The notes under the pieces: model-generated
What the model was told of the DNA's origin: nothing
Seen by the model: only the letters and a program-made list of their open reading frames with translations
Databases searched by the model: none
Translations under genes and position numbers: made by a program
Assembly: GCF_030563405.1 (NCBI RefSeq)
Contig: NZ_CP130748.1
Span: forward strand, 1,426,001-1,490,000
Source of the DNA: Vibrio sp. SNU_ST1
Lineage (GTDB): Bacteria; Pseudomonadota; Gammaproteobacteria; Enterobacterales; Vibrionaceae
Length of the DNA: 64,000 bases
Reading direction: 5' to 3'
In this document: positions 1 to 8,934 of the stretch, piece after piece
How the letters are laid out: every line of letters begins with the position of its first letter
How positions within the stretch are numbered: the first letter of the stretch is position 1

Positions 1-3000
1 TACTTTGGCCAATTGTGGAGTCTTGTGTGTTCAACTGGACTCCTAGTTTCTCGATAAACTCGGAGTCTCCTTGCCAGGATTGTTGACTCCATAAGGTCGG
101 CCCGTGACGGTAAGTGAAGATCGGTTTGTCCGAAATGATTGAAAACTCGGTAATGTTTGGTGTCATATCAACAGCTTTTACTTGGAAATCGATCTGAATG
201 TTTGATGGATCAGCTAGGAAAAGAGCGTTTTTGATATCAGAAGCTTTGTCCATCATTGTCCATACATCTGGCGTGATAGATAGCGCAGTACCAGGTAACA
301 GCCCAGGTAAGTAAGGTGCTTCTTCGTTGTTTTTAACGAATCCATTGAGGCGATTTTGAGAGAACTTATCAACTATACCGTTTGTGACGAAGAAGGCCTT
401 GAGATCAGCAACGCTCGCATCCAGTTTGGACTGTCGGTTGAATGGATAAAAAGACGCTAATCGTTGTTGGTATGGTTGATAAACTTCGTTTGACCATGCT
501 GTATTAAGGTGGTCATGAGCCAGCGACATCACCATTTCATTACTTTGATGCACAATCTTACTTATCACTTCTTCAGCTACAGCTAAATGATCGTTTGATA
601 AGTTCGATAATGATGCAATAGGGTTACCAGCTTGCAAAGTCACAGACAAAGTATCGAAGGCTACCTTTTGAGGTTCTTTGGTTTCGTAAAACTTGTCTGC
701 CCATTTATTTGCGTTAATAACCGCATTCAGCAGATTGTCTATTGGCTTCTTCCCTTGATCGTTGGCAGAGACCTGTTTTTTGTATGCTTGAAAGCTTACA
801 GTTATCTGGCGTGCAGATTCTTTTTTATCTTGGTCTTGAATTGGTATGGTCGCAGGGTCTTGCGATTTACCCTCGTTATCCGGTATTTCGAGTTCCACAT
901 AGGTGTACTTAGCGACGGTTGAGTACAGGCTGACCAGTGGGTTACTGTCTGCACTTGATAGGCTAGCGAATGCTTTTTTTAGTTGTTCAGGATCCGCTAT
1001 TTCATTGACTTTTACATTGCTAATGAGATCTCGCCAATAATTTATGTAGTCATTTTGATAAGTTTGCTTTAGTTCACGGCTGATTCTGTGCATTTCGAGT
1101 GCACTCGGATAGGCCCCTGCAACCCCTTCATATGATTGTAAGGCTGCTTTTAGAGTCGGTGAGTTGACGGATAAATCGAGCTCATTAAACCCCGTTGGTG
1201 TATAGATATATGGAACCAAGTAGCCCACATAACTTGTTGGGAATTGCAGAACTGAACCCCAATTATCGCCTAAATCACTTCGAATATCGACGCGCTTTGA
1301 GTAGGTTTCTGAACTTTGAATGTGTTCATACAATAGAGTTCCGATACCTGTTTGAGTGATGACTTTCTTCGCTAGGTTCTCTAAATCGTGATTTGATTTC
1401 ATTGGTGTTAGGTTGCGCGCGAAGATGTCATTCAGTAGCACCTCTAATTGAGCAATATTGACACTATCTGCTTCACCTTGATCTTGGAATGTACGCATGT
1501 AGTAGTTTTTAAGCTCATGAAGGTTAGTCCTATTTTTACTAAACAATAAACGGTAGTTATTCAGTAAAGCTAGAGTCTGAGATTGATCTTCGAGATTAAC
1601 GTACACAAATAGGTCTTTCTCTAGGGTATTTTCCATAGAAGGAATCAGTACTTTCTGTAGCGCTGCAAAATATGCTTCTTCGACCTCTCTTTTGATACTA
1701 GAGTTTGGCATAAATGGCAGCGTATACCATGGCTCAGGCTCATTATAGAGGTTATAAATTCGCTGTAATGAAAACAGATTAGGTATGTTTTCAGCCATGT
1801 TTTCGATGTCGTAAGGAGATGCTGATATCGCTTCTTTATAGCGCTCAAGCATTACATCGGCTTCAGTTTCTCGTTGATTCTGGAAATCAAAGTCAAACTT
1901 AATCACAAGTAATACGGCGGTTAGTAAGCTAGCCCAAGATAATGTGAAAATCACTTGGTTAACTAACAATGCGTTTTCTTTACGCTTGTTTACCCCAACC
2001 AGTTCGTGTTCGGATAAAATCACGTGTGTCATAAGGTATTGAGCAAAAAGGGTCTGGTTAACCGGGATCTGCTCATTGTGTTGATAATGCTCATGACCTA
2101 CCGAATAAGATACAGTGCTCGCCAACAAGTCAGACTGAGCTGAACTTTGACCATCATGAGTAAAGTAAAATCCGCGGAATTGAAGAGCATCACTAAGCTG
2201 CTCTCCACGGTACAAGCGGTTTAGGAACAACCAAAGGTTTTGTTTCAATAATCCAAACTGGAAAGGGGCGCTAGCAATTGAGTTTCGATAATCCTGGTTG
2301 AGTTGACCTGCAAGGGCGTTGCTCATGTTGGCTATCAACTCACTGATTAAATGATCGTATTCATCATTAAACCAGTCTGCGTCGATACCACCGTGTTTAG
2401 AATAAGGAGCCGTGGCACCGAATACTTCGTCTCTTTTTGATTCGTCAAATGCTGAGAAAAACTGACAAAAATCGCTGATGCTACCCATGTTAGAGATAAC
2501 GTTATAAATAGGTAAACTGACCCCAAAAGCCTGATTAAACGTTTTTATTGTCGATTTTAGTTCGTCAGCTTTTTGTGTTATTTGTTCATTATTTTCCAAC
2601 AATGAAGCTACGTCAGTCGTGAGCAATAAACCATTCGCGGCCTGCCTCGGGCGCCATGCTGTTAGGGACTGACAGAGTGTTTTTAGGTATTCTGGTTGTT
2701 GATCTTCGCCAGTGCTTACCGAAACTAAAATAGAATGTTCGCTGACCCAAAATAGAATTGGGAATTCAATATCACTACCAAAATGGTCGAGCTTATATGA
2801 CTCATAACCCATTTGAGTGATGATACTTTTGTCTTTATTCGGATTTTGACTCAATAGTAGGTAGATTGGCAGGTCGTAACGACTTGTTAAGCGAGCTTTT
2901 GGTCGTTGCTTGCTGACCATACGTTTGAAATGGTATGCCAGTTGCTTTTGTCTTTTCTGAATCAGCGATTTGTCGAATGACTCTTTTTGTGATGGTTCAC

Positions 3001-3205
3001 TACGGTTGATAAGAACCCAGTAACATACTAAGCCTACAAGTGTAGATATAATTGCGGTAGTAGCTAAAGCCCACGTCAAATATGCGTTGAGAGGTGTTAG
3101 TAGAATTATGCTAGAGACGACGGTAAAAAGGGCAAAAGCTACTAGGATCGAGATACCTACTGTTTTTTTTGTATTGCCCGATTTGTTTGATTTAGTTTTC
3201 GGCAT
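1..3205 (-). CDS. tssM: TssM (IcmF/VasK family) T6SS inner-membrane protein, C-terminus outside window
   Basis: Inner-membrane core of the T6SS envelope complex, which spans the periplasm and contacts the TssJ lipoprotein. The start is the ATG at 3205, two bases after the tssL stop; 1,068 codons are visible without a stop and the end lies left of the window. Family members are usually about 1,100-1,200 residues, so only a short tail is missing. Two N-terminal membrane segments (about residues 18-40 and 45-66) and a third near residue 405-425 frame the cytoplasmic part, followed by a long periplasmic region. Where many TssM proteins carry a Walker A P-loop, this one reads LLLSQNPNKDKS, with none of the P-loop glycines. 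Identity rests on position after tssL, length and topology. It is the last visible gene of the operon. Confidence 0.93.
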   Translation of the reverse strand, partial: MPKTKSNKSGNTKKTVGISILVAFALFTVVSSIILLTPLNAYLTWALATTAIISTLVGLVCYWVLINRSEPSQKESFDKSLIQKRQKQLAYHFKRMVSKQRPKARLTSRYDLPIYLLLSQNPNKDKSIITQMGYESYKLDHFGSDIEFPILFWVSEHSILVSVSTGEDQQPEYLKTLCQSLTAWRPRQAANGLLLTTDVASLLENNEQITQKADELKSTIKTFNQAFGVSLPIYNVISNMGSISDFCQFFSAFDESKRDEVFGATAPYSKHGGIDADWFNDEYDHLISELIANMSNALAGQLNQDYRNSIASAPFQFGLLKQNLWLFLNRLYRGEQLSDALQFRGFYFTHDGQSSAQSDLLASTVSYSVGHEHYQHNEQIPVNQTLFAQYLMTHVILSEHELVGVNKRKENALLVNQVIFTLSWASLLTAVLLVIKFDFDFQNQRETEADVMLERYKEAISASPYDIENMAENIPNLFSLQRIYNLYNEPEPWYTLPFMPNSSIKREVEEAYFAALQKVLIPSMENTLEKDLFVYVNLEDQSQTLALLNNYRLLFSKNRTNLHELKNYYMRTFQDQGEADSVNIAQLEVLLNDIFARNLTPMKSNHDLENLAKKVITQTGIGTLLYEHIQSSETYSKRVDIRSDLGDNWGSVLQFPTSYVGYLVPYIYTPTGFNELDLSVNSPTLKAALQSYEGVAGAYPSALEMHRISRELKQTYQNDYINYWRDLISNVKVNEIADPEQLKKAFASLSSADSNPLVSLYSTVAKYTYVELEIPDNEGKSQDPATIPIQDQDKKESARQITVSFQAYKKQVSANDQGKKPIDNLLNAVINANKWADKFYETKEPQKVAFDTLSVTLQAGNPIASLSNLSNDHLAVAEEVISKIVHQSNEMVMSLAHDHLNTAWSNEVYQPYQQRLASFYPFNRQSKLDASVADLKAFFVTNGIVDKFSQNRLNGFVKNNEEAPYLPGLLPGTALSITPDVWTMMDKASDIKNALFLADPSNIQIDFQVKAVDMTPNITEFSIISDKPIFTYRHGPTLWSQQSWQGDSEFIEKLGVQLNTQDSTIGQS

Positions 3206-3207
3206 AA

Positions 3208-4410
3208 TCAGTTTGATTCTTCCTTGTTTAAGTCAGGCGCAGAAGTACGAACAATAATGGCGTTTATTTGGTCGTTTTCTACGTACCATTCTTTGGTACT
3301 TCTTGCTTCTTCTTTTGTGTTTGCTCTTAATATCACTCGGTAATATTTTTCATAAGGAGAAGAAATAGGCTGATAAACTGACGGTGACAGGTTATCAATA
3401 AAATCGTCAGCGCTTTGCTTGCTGGAGAAAGTCGCAAGTTGCACCAACCAATGTGATGAACTTGGTGTTAACTTGTTGCTTTGCAACACTTCTACAGCAT
3501 CAACTTTACTTGCGTAACGAGGAGGGGTTGCTAAGTCTTTATCTTCGCTTATAAAGACAATATCTTTTACTTCGCCGGATACGATGTAACGCTGACTGAA
3601 ATTAGGCAAATACGTAAAGTCACGAGCTCGTTGAGCGTGGGTGTTCGTATACCAGAAATCGGTTAAGCCAATGCTCGTTGCGATTAAACAAAAGAAGAAG
3701 AGGCTAGTGATTAAGTAACGTTTACGCCTTGTTGGCTTCCTTACTTCTGGGAGCTTCACCTTGATGCGGCAGTAAACGCCACTAGTATTGCGATATTGGC
3801 TGATAGTTTGTTCTAACTGATAGGTGAATGCTTTCAATTGGTCAGCGTTACCTTCACGATATTGGCCTTTGAATCCAATATTGATGAAGAGGTAAATTAT
3901 CTCTAGAAGGTCAATCAGTTTGTGAGGCTGTCGTGCTGCTTTTTCTGCAACAGAGAAAAACAACTCACCACCATTGCGCATGCCGAAGAGCTCGCTAAGC
4001 AGTGTTTTGTTTTCCCAACCGTTTTTTTCTCCCCACTCGGAGTAGATGATGAACTCATCAATGACCACTGCATACAAAAAGCAGAGTTTATCGATAACAG
4101 CAATAGGGTAAGTAAGCTCGGTTGCTTGAGCTTTTATGTCGTTTATACCCTGTATAAACTGTTCCCTAAAAATCGTTAAATCTTCAGGTTCAGATAAGGT
4201 TGAGAGCTTGAGCGTTTTGGTTAGTAAATCACTACTGATATTGAATAATTGATTCTCTGCCTTATCAAAGTGTCGCAGAAACTCTTCTTGGGCGCTGGTA
4301 GAATGTACAGCGATCAATTTAGAGGCTACCTGATCAGTTTCGGTATCCTTAGAGCCTTTTGGCGCTTTGTCGATGATGAGTGTTTCTTCATCTAAATAAT
4401 CCATAACCAT
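3208..4410 (-). CDS. tssL: TssL (DotU/IcmH family) with C-terminal SPOR-like domain
   Basis: T6SS inner-membrane protein that works with TssM and TssJ to anchor the baseplate. Residues of about 55-220 form the cytoplasmic DotU-type domain, recognisable from the YAVVIDEFI and YLFINIGFKGQYR stretches. A single membrane segment follows the RRKR run (about 228-247). After a linker of about 70 residues, residues 320-388 look like a SPOR domain: it opens with HWLVQLATFS and holds YYRVILRA, matching the usual W-VQLGSF and yRV-vGP landmarks. SPOR domains bind denuded glycan strands of peptidoglycan, and some TssL proteins are known to carry peptidoglycan-binding tails. The ATG overlaps the tssK stop by one base (TAATG), so translation is probably coupled. 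Confidence 0.93.
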   Translation of the reverse strand: MVMDYLDEETLIIDKAPKGSKDTETDQVASKLIAVHSTSAQEEFLRHFDKAENQLFNISSDLLTKTLKLSTLSEPEDLTIFREQFIQGINDIKAQATELTYPIAVIDKLCFLYAVVIDEFIIYSEWGEKNGWENKTLLSELFGMRNGGELFFSVAEKAARQPHKLIDLLEIIYLFINIGFKGQYREGNADQLKAFTYQLEQTISQYRNTSGVYCRIKVKLPEVRKPTRRKRYLITSLFFFCLIATSIGLTDFWYTNTHAQRARDFTYLPNFSQRYIVSGEVKDIVFISEDKDLATPPRYASKVDAVEVLQSNKLTPSSSHWLVQLATFSSKQSADDFIDNLSPSVYQPISSPYEKYYRVILRANTKEEARSTKEWYVENDQINAIIVRTSAPDLNKEESN

Positions 4411-5741
4411 TATCTCAACGCATATAAAACGACTTCAAGGGTTGGTATACGAGCATCGACATGCAACGCGATGGCATCACGAGTATCGAGCATATCTAAC
4501 CAGTTTCTATCTTTGGTATCGACTTCAAAGTAAGCTACACCTTGCATTGGTTTGAGCTCACTTGGCGCAATTGGTAAGGGTTTCAAAGAGATACCTGACA
4601 GAGAGCTTCTTACTAATTCGACAATTTTATTATTACTGCTTAGCTTAGCGGAAATAGGAAATAGCTCATTGAGCTCAGTGCTACTGATATCAGATTTAAC
4701 GCTTAGAACGAAACGTCGGTTATAGACGCTACTAGGATCTTTGATCAACGTACGCAGTAACCTACGCTTTTCAAACAGTGATATATCCCATTTGAATTCA
4801 ATAACAGAGTCTTGTTGAACCAATGTTAGCAAGTTTCTAAGACTAGAAAACAGCGGGTTAAAGTTGTCGTATAATTTGTCATACTTTAAGGGCGGGCATG
4901 CATCAGGAATAGCAGGTGTTAGTGCCATGACCTGAGCCTCAAACTGCTTCAATTTAGAATATAATTCGTGAGTCGGGTATTTGGTGTTGCTGATGGTCAA
5001 TTCGAACCACGGTAACCATGAACTCAGTGTTTGAAGCCATAAAAAGTCTTGCATCATAGATTGTGGACTTTTTTGATCTTGTCCGGCTTCAAGACGTTTC
5101 AGAAGGTTTTGAGCTCGGTTACTGACGAGTGCGTGAATCTCTTTAACTCGCTCGACTAGCAGAGTTGAAGCTCCGTAATGTAGACATGCGGGAATAAAAG
5201 ATCTGTCATAGATCACTTCGTCTGAATCACTGATTTCTAATATCTTAGCAACAGGAATCAGAGTAAAACCAGATGTGTCTTCGCCGGCGAATTTTAGCCC
5301 GATATTTAGCTGTGCGACATCGACTTCAACGGTAGAGTTTTCAGATGTTGATGTGTCAAATACATTGATTGATTGGGTGATATAGCGACTTTGTTCCTGC
5401 CCATCTTCACAATAATCATTGTTACCTTGTAAAGAAATCGGTAATGCGAGGTAAACGATGGTCTCTATGGTGCCTTGAGGTATATCGACAACGATTTCTT
5501 GCTTAAGGTTGAACTGAGTTCCATCGGGAAATACACCGGAGCAGCTCGGTATAGACAGTTTACCAATCTTCAATAGATCGTGATTAAGTACTAATTCGGT
5601 GATGCCATAAAAAGGAGAGAAACCAGCTAATGTCTCTATATTCTGACGAATGTAGTTCTGCACATAGCGATCTTGTTGCTGAAAGTGCTGAGGTGCTATA
5701 AACATTCCTTCTTGCCACACTACTTTTTTGAAAGCGTCCAC
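4410..5741 (-). CDS. tssK: TssK T6SS baseplate protein
   Basis: Baseplate subunit that links the TssF-TssG wedge to the TssL-TssM membrane complex. The 443-residue length is typical. The N-terminus VVWQEGMFIAPQHFQQQDRY is the TssK family hallmark, and PWFELTIS fits the middle of the family. The start is GTG, chosen because AAAGGA lies six bases upstream and the hallmark begins a few residues later. It follows tssJ by 49 bases and overlaps tssL by one base. Confidence 0.95.
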   Translation of the reverse strand: MDAFKKVVWQEGMFIAPQHFQQQDRYVQNYIRQNIETLAGFSPFYGITELVLNHDLLKIGKLSIPSCSGVFPDGTQFNLKQEIVVDIPQGTIETIVYLALPISLQGNNDYCEDGQEQSRYITQSINVFDTSTSENSTVEVDVAQLNIGLKFAGEDTSGFTLIPVAKILEISDSDEVIYDRSFIPACLHYGASTLLVERVKEIHALVSNRAQNLLKRLEAGQDQKSPQSMMQDFLWLQTLSSWLPWFELTISNTKYPTHELYSKLKQFEAQVMALTPAIPDACPPLKYDKLYDNFNPLFSSLRNLLTLVQQDSVIEFKWDISLFEKRRLLRTLIKDPSSVYNRRFVLSVKSDISSTELNELFPISAKLSSNNKIVELVRSSLSGISLKPLPIAPSELKPMQGVAYFEVDTKDRNWLDMLDTRDAIALHVDARIPTLEVVLYALR

Positions 5742-5790
5742 GTAATGTCCTTTTCTATTATTTTATATATTGGCTTGTGCATTTAAAGAT

Positions 5791-6270
5791 TTACCACCAG
5801 CCGGAGTCGGGCTGTATTGCGGCTAACTCCGCTTTCTTACCAGTAATCGTTAACTCTAAAGTTTGCTCTGGATCTGCTGGCATCATTAAAACAGTTTTCG
5901 CTGTGCTGTTTTGGTAATCGGCGAATTCAATCAATGCGGCAATATATTGAGTGTTCTTGTTAATATCTAACGTCAGTTGTTGCTCTGAGTTGGGCAGCAC
6001 AATAGGTAATACTTGTTTTGATACTAAGTTTGCAGCCAACAACTGTAGATCATTATTGTACAAATCAATAAAAGGCAATTGTTTAAACAGTTGCTGATCT
6101 GTGAGTTGGTAAAGCCTAACTACAACAGGGTTGGCTTGAGCATCATTGTATTGGTTGACCGTCGTATCCGCTTTAACTGTCAGTGAGTATTGGGTAACAG
6201 CAGGGGCGGAGTCTGACGATGAGCACGCCGTTATCATTAAACAAAGAGACAATAGCATTAAACGTTTCAT
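5791..6270 (-). CDS. tssJ: TssJ T6SS outer-membrane lipoprotein
   Basis: Outer-membrane lipoprotein that holds the periplasmic end of TssM. The protein opens with a short lipoprotein signal peptide ending in ITAC (lipobox, Cys16), and the 159-residue length fits. The motif NPVVVRLYQLTD matches the first strands of the TssJ fold. The start codon overlaps the end of the FHA gene by four bases (ATGA), as expected within an operon. Confidence 0.92.
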   Translation of the reverse strand: MKRLMLLSLCLMITACSSSDSAPAVTQYSLTVKADTTVNQYNDAQANPVVVRLYQLTDQQLFKQLPFIDLYNNDLQLLAANLVSKQVLPIVLPNSEQQLTLDINKNTQYIAALIEFADYQNSTAKTVLMMPADPEQTLELTITGKKAELAAIQPDSGWW

Positions 6271-7217
6271 TCTTGCCTCTCACTTTGCTTTTGCATATTT
6301 TCCATAAATAGTGCTTTGAACTGACGTCTGAAGTCCCCATTGTCTTGACGGTGTTGGAAGTGCTTTCGATAGATCTTCCAATATTTTTTATCCTTGTTGG
6401 AAAAAATGCCGTCACTCACGTATTCGCTAAACTGGTTTTCAAGTTGCTTAGGTGCAAATTCGTTTAGAAACTGGTCTACCGTTTGTTCCAATGCCTCAAA
6501 AAGAGCTTTTTGTTGTAGCTGTGGGTTCTGTAAGTATTGTTGGTTTTTTTCCGTCAGTGTGATGAGTTTGTCTATCGACTCTTCAATTCGTGTGTTGTTC
6601 TCGGTATTGACAGGAAAATATTCCAACTCAGCAGAGGGCAGGGAGCCACCTCTGTTGTGAACGACTTCGTCTACTTCAATGTTGGGAACGACTTTATCGC
6701 TATCTAAATCTTCAAAGGGGTCTGACGAGAATGGGTCGTCACTCAGAACATTCGTTGAAGAGAAGTTTGAGGCTTTCTTAACTATCGTGACTTCAGGCGT
6801 AGTATCCAAAAAGTCTGTGTCATTGTCGTCAAGCTTTAAGTTGAAAGGTTCTATAAAAAGATCATCCTGATTGGTGTTATTCGTAGCGTCCACTTTAGGT
6901 GCGCTTAACAGGCTAACTAACAGTGTGTAGTGACCTAATTTTATAATATCGCCATCGGAAAGTATGTATTCTTTCTCTTTTATCAATGATTTATCGTTTA
7001 ACGTGGCACCATTATTACTAACGTCTTTGATGGTGTATCCGCGTTCAGTCGGGTAGATCTGGCAGTGAGTTCTTGAGACCCATTTGGTTTGGTCAGGTAG
7101 CGCAATATCACATGATGGCGAACGACCTAAGCTTCCGCCATTTTCAGACAGGTAAACGACTCTAGAGGTAACGACCTCTTCAGCAGGTATAGAAATCATG
7201 TGGACACTGATAGACAA
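6267..7217 (-). CDS. tagH: FHA-domain T6SS accessory protein (Fha/TagH type)
   Basis: Cytoplasmic phosphothreonine-binding accessory protein of T6SS clusters. The N-terminal FHA domain (about residues 10-100) shows GRSPSCDIALPD, VSRTHC and SNNGATLND, the conserved phosphopeptide-binding loops. A low-complexity acidic linker (about 110-200) leads to a helical C-terminal region with FLNEFAPKQLE. The start is TTG, chosen because AAGGAG sits six bases upstream; the next in-frame ATG, 18 bases later, has no close ribosome site. In other systems Fha proteins act with a Ser/Thr kinase/phosphatase pair; none is seen here, though the cluster continues outside the window. Confidence 0.88.
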   Translation of the reverse strand: MSISVHMISIPAEEVVTSRVVYLSENGGSLGRSPSCDIALPDQTKWVSRTHCQIYPTERGYTIKDVSNNGATLNDKSLIKEKEYILSDGDIIKLGHYTLLVSLLSAPKVDATNNTNQDDLFIEPFNLKLDDNDTDFLDTTPEVTIVKKASNFSSTNVLSDDPFSSDPFEDLDSDKVVPNIEVDEVVHNRGGSLPSAELEYFPVNTENNTRIEESIDKLITLTEKNQQYLQNPQLQQKALFEALEQTVDQFLNEFAPKQLENQFSEYVSDGIFSNKDKKYWKIYRKHFQHRQDNGDFRRQFKALFMENMQKQSERQE

Positions 7218-7220
7218 TGG

Positions 7221-7949
7221 TTACTCCTTGCACTTGGATATAGCTGAGTTAAAACTATCTAAAAACCCGGAATAGGTTTTAAGGAATCGATTTGAAAAGT
7301 AGACCCCCATATTTTTGGTATCTAAGTTCATCGAGTTGAAGTAATCGAGTGGCAATGAAGCCTTCTCAAGTTCTCTTTCAAAGACTAAACCATCTTCTAG
7401 AACAACATCAATTTCCCTTTGCTTTAAAAGCTTTAGTAGTACTTTAGCATCTCGTGGCTGCATTACGACGTTAAATCCATTTCGTTTGAGCCAAAACCAT
7501 TTACTAGAGCCAAATTTTGCAGAAAAATTCAGATTTAATTTTGATAGTTCATTAATATCAGGCTTTACGCCTGGGCCAAAATACCAATTTAAAGTCTGTT
7601 GCGCGATTGGTTCTGAGAGTGTTGCATACTCGTCACGTTCGGAGGTTTGGGTCGCAACGAAGAAACCGTGTTGTCCGCCCCCATGAACACGTAGTTGTGC
7701 GTCAGACCAAGTTGTCATGGTCAACTGATAAGGTTGGCCCATTACACCTAATGCACACTTAACCTTGTCTAAAGCAATTCCTTGCATCTCGGCATTTTCA
7801 TAGGTTTGGTAGGGAGGCCAATCTTGCGTCGTGAGCATTAATCGAGATGGTCCAATTTGAACTTTAGCAAAAGTATTCATTGACCAAAAGGTAGCAATGA
7901 GCAGAGTTGCCAATGGTAATTTACTTGCAGAGGCTCTAGTTAACATCAT
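7221..7949 (-). CDS. Periplasmic solute-binding protein, SBP_bac_3-like
   Basis: A 242-residue exported protein with a signal peptide ending near NTFAK and the layout of the amino-acid-type extracellular solute-binding family: LMLTTQDWPPYQTYEN at the start, IALDKVKCAL for the first helix, and a late segment REIDVVLEDG as in the second lobe. It is shorter than transport-type binding proteins and has no permease or ATPase genes beside it, so sensing is more likely than uptake (inference). AGGA lies upstream of the first of two adjacent ATG codons. It overlaps the previous gene by 14 bases and ends four bases before the FHA start, so it belongs to the T6SS transcript. Confidence 0.75.
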   Translation of the reverse strand: MMLTRASASKLPLATLLIATFWSMNTFAKVQIGPSRLMLTTQDWPPYQTYENAEMQGIALDKVKCALGVMGQPYQLTMTTWSDAQLRVHGGGQHGFFVATQTSERDEYATLSEPIAQQTLNWYFGPGVKPDINELSKLNLNFSAKFGSSKWFWLKRNGFNVVMQPRDAKVLLKLLKQREIDVVLEDGLVFERELEKASLPLDYFNSMNLDTKNMGVYFSNRFLKTYSGFLDSFNSAISKCKE

Positions 7950-8934
7950 TAGAGTGTCCTATTAGCTCAGAGATTTTCAAGATAGATACTGGCGGGTAAT
8001 AATCGAGCTTATGTGCAGCCTCGATATTAACAATATATGAATATTGGCTTAGTGATTCTATTGGAATGTCCGAAGCTTTTTGGGTTCCTTTTAATATGTT
8101 TTTCGCTTTGTAGCCGACGAATTGGCCAACATTGTAGTAACGGCTAACAATGCCAAACAGGGCTTTATGGTTTCTTATTGGGCTTTCGGTTGCTGAGAAT
8201 GTGGGAATACCTTTTGAATGTAGCCTTGATACTACCTCGCCTCCTTGCGCAATGATATATGAATCAGGCGGCAAATATGCCATATCAATACCTTCTTGTT
8301 TCATATTATCAATTGTGAGGCTAATTAGGTTGCTGTTTGACCTGATTTTATCAATATTTAGAGGGTACAAGATAACACGCTTGTTATGAATTTCCGATAA
8401 CTCAAGCATCTTATTTGCTGTGATAATCGAATTATTTTCTTCGGGGTTATATATCACCCCAATACTTGAAACGTTAGTCAGCTTTTCAATCGCTTTAAAT
8501 TGTATTTCATGAGGTACGATATGAGATACCCCAGTAAAGTTTCTTTCTTTAGAAGATAAATCAGTTACCAATTTAGAACCCACAGGGTCGGTGACAATAC
8601 TGAACACTACTGGTGTAGAGTTAGTCTTTCTAAATTCGCTTGGTTCATTATAAGTGCCTAGTAACTCACGGGTGATAGTAGTACCGAATGAATAAATAAG
8701 ATCAGCTTTCTTATATTTTAAATCTCTAATATTTTGTTTAAGTTGAGCCTTATCGCTGCTTGCATCGAGAACCGTGAATCGCACATCAACGTGTTGTGAT
8801 AAATAGTCCATAAAACCTTGCTCTGCATCAGTTACTCCACGCCACAATAAAAGGACAACGTGTTTTTCATCACTTTTGGCAAAGGTGAAGGGAGTCATCA
8901 AAATAAAGGTGATAACGAAAACTAAAAATCTCAT
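7936..8934 (-). CDS. Periplasmic ABC-type substrate-binding protein (TrpX/PF04392-like)
   Basis: A 332-residue exported protein with a signal peptide (cut near FTFAKSD) and the fold pattern of the ABC_sub_bind family. Signs are KADLIYSFGTT, TPVVFSIVTDPVGS, NFTGVSHIVPHEIQ, SSIGVIYNPEENNS, IDMAYLPPDSYI and GIPTFSATESPI, the usual order for this group, some members of which bind aromatic amino acids. No ABC permease or ATPase gene is nearby. It overlaps the upstream MFS-sensor gene by four bases (ATGA) and the downstream binding protein by 14, so the three are translated together. The ligand cannot be told from the sequence. Confidence 0.8.
   Translation of the reverse strand: MRFLVFVITFILMTPFTFAKSDEKHVVLLLWRGVTDAEQGFMDYLSQHVDVRFTVLDASSDKAQLKQNIRDLKYKKADLIYSFGTTITRELLGTYNEPSEFRKTNSTPVVFSIVTDPVGSKLVTDLSSKERNFTGVSHIVPHEIQFKAIEKLTNVSSIGVIYNPEENNSIITANKMLELSEIHNKRVILYPLNIDKIRSNSNLISLTIDNMKQEGIDMAYLPPDSYIIAQGGEVVSRLHSKGIPTFSATESPIRNHKALFGIVSRYYNVGQFVGYKAKNILKGTQKASDIPIESLSQYSYIVNIEAAHKLDYYPPVSILKISELIGHSNDVN

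Noticed and set aside
3922..4179. Plus-strand open frame inside tssL, and similar small antisense frames through the T6SS genes
   Set aside because: They lie wholly within well-recognised genes on the other strand and show no ribosome sites or family features.
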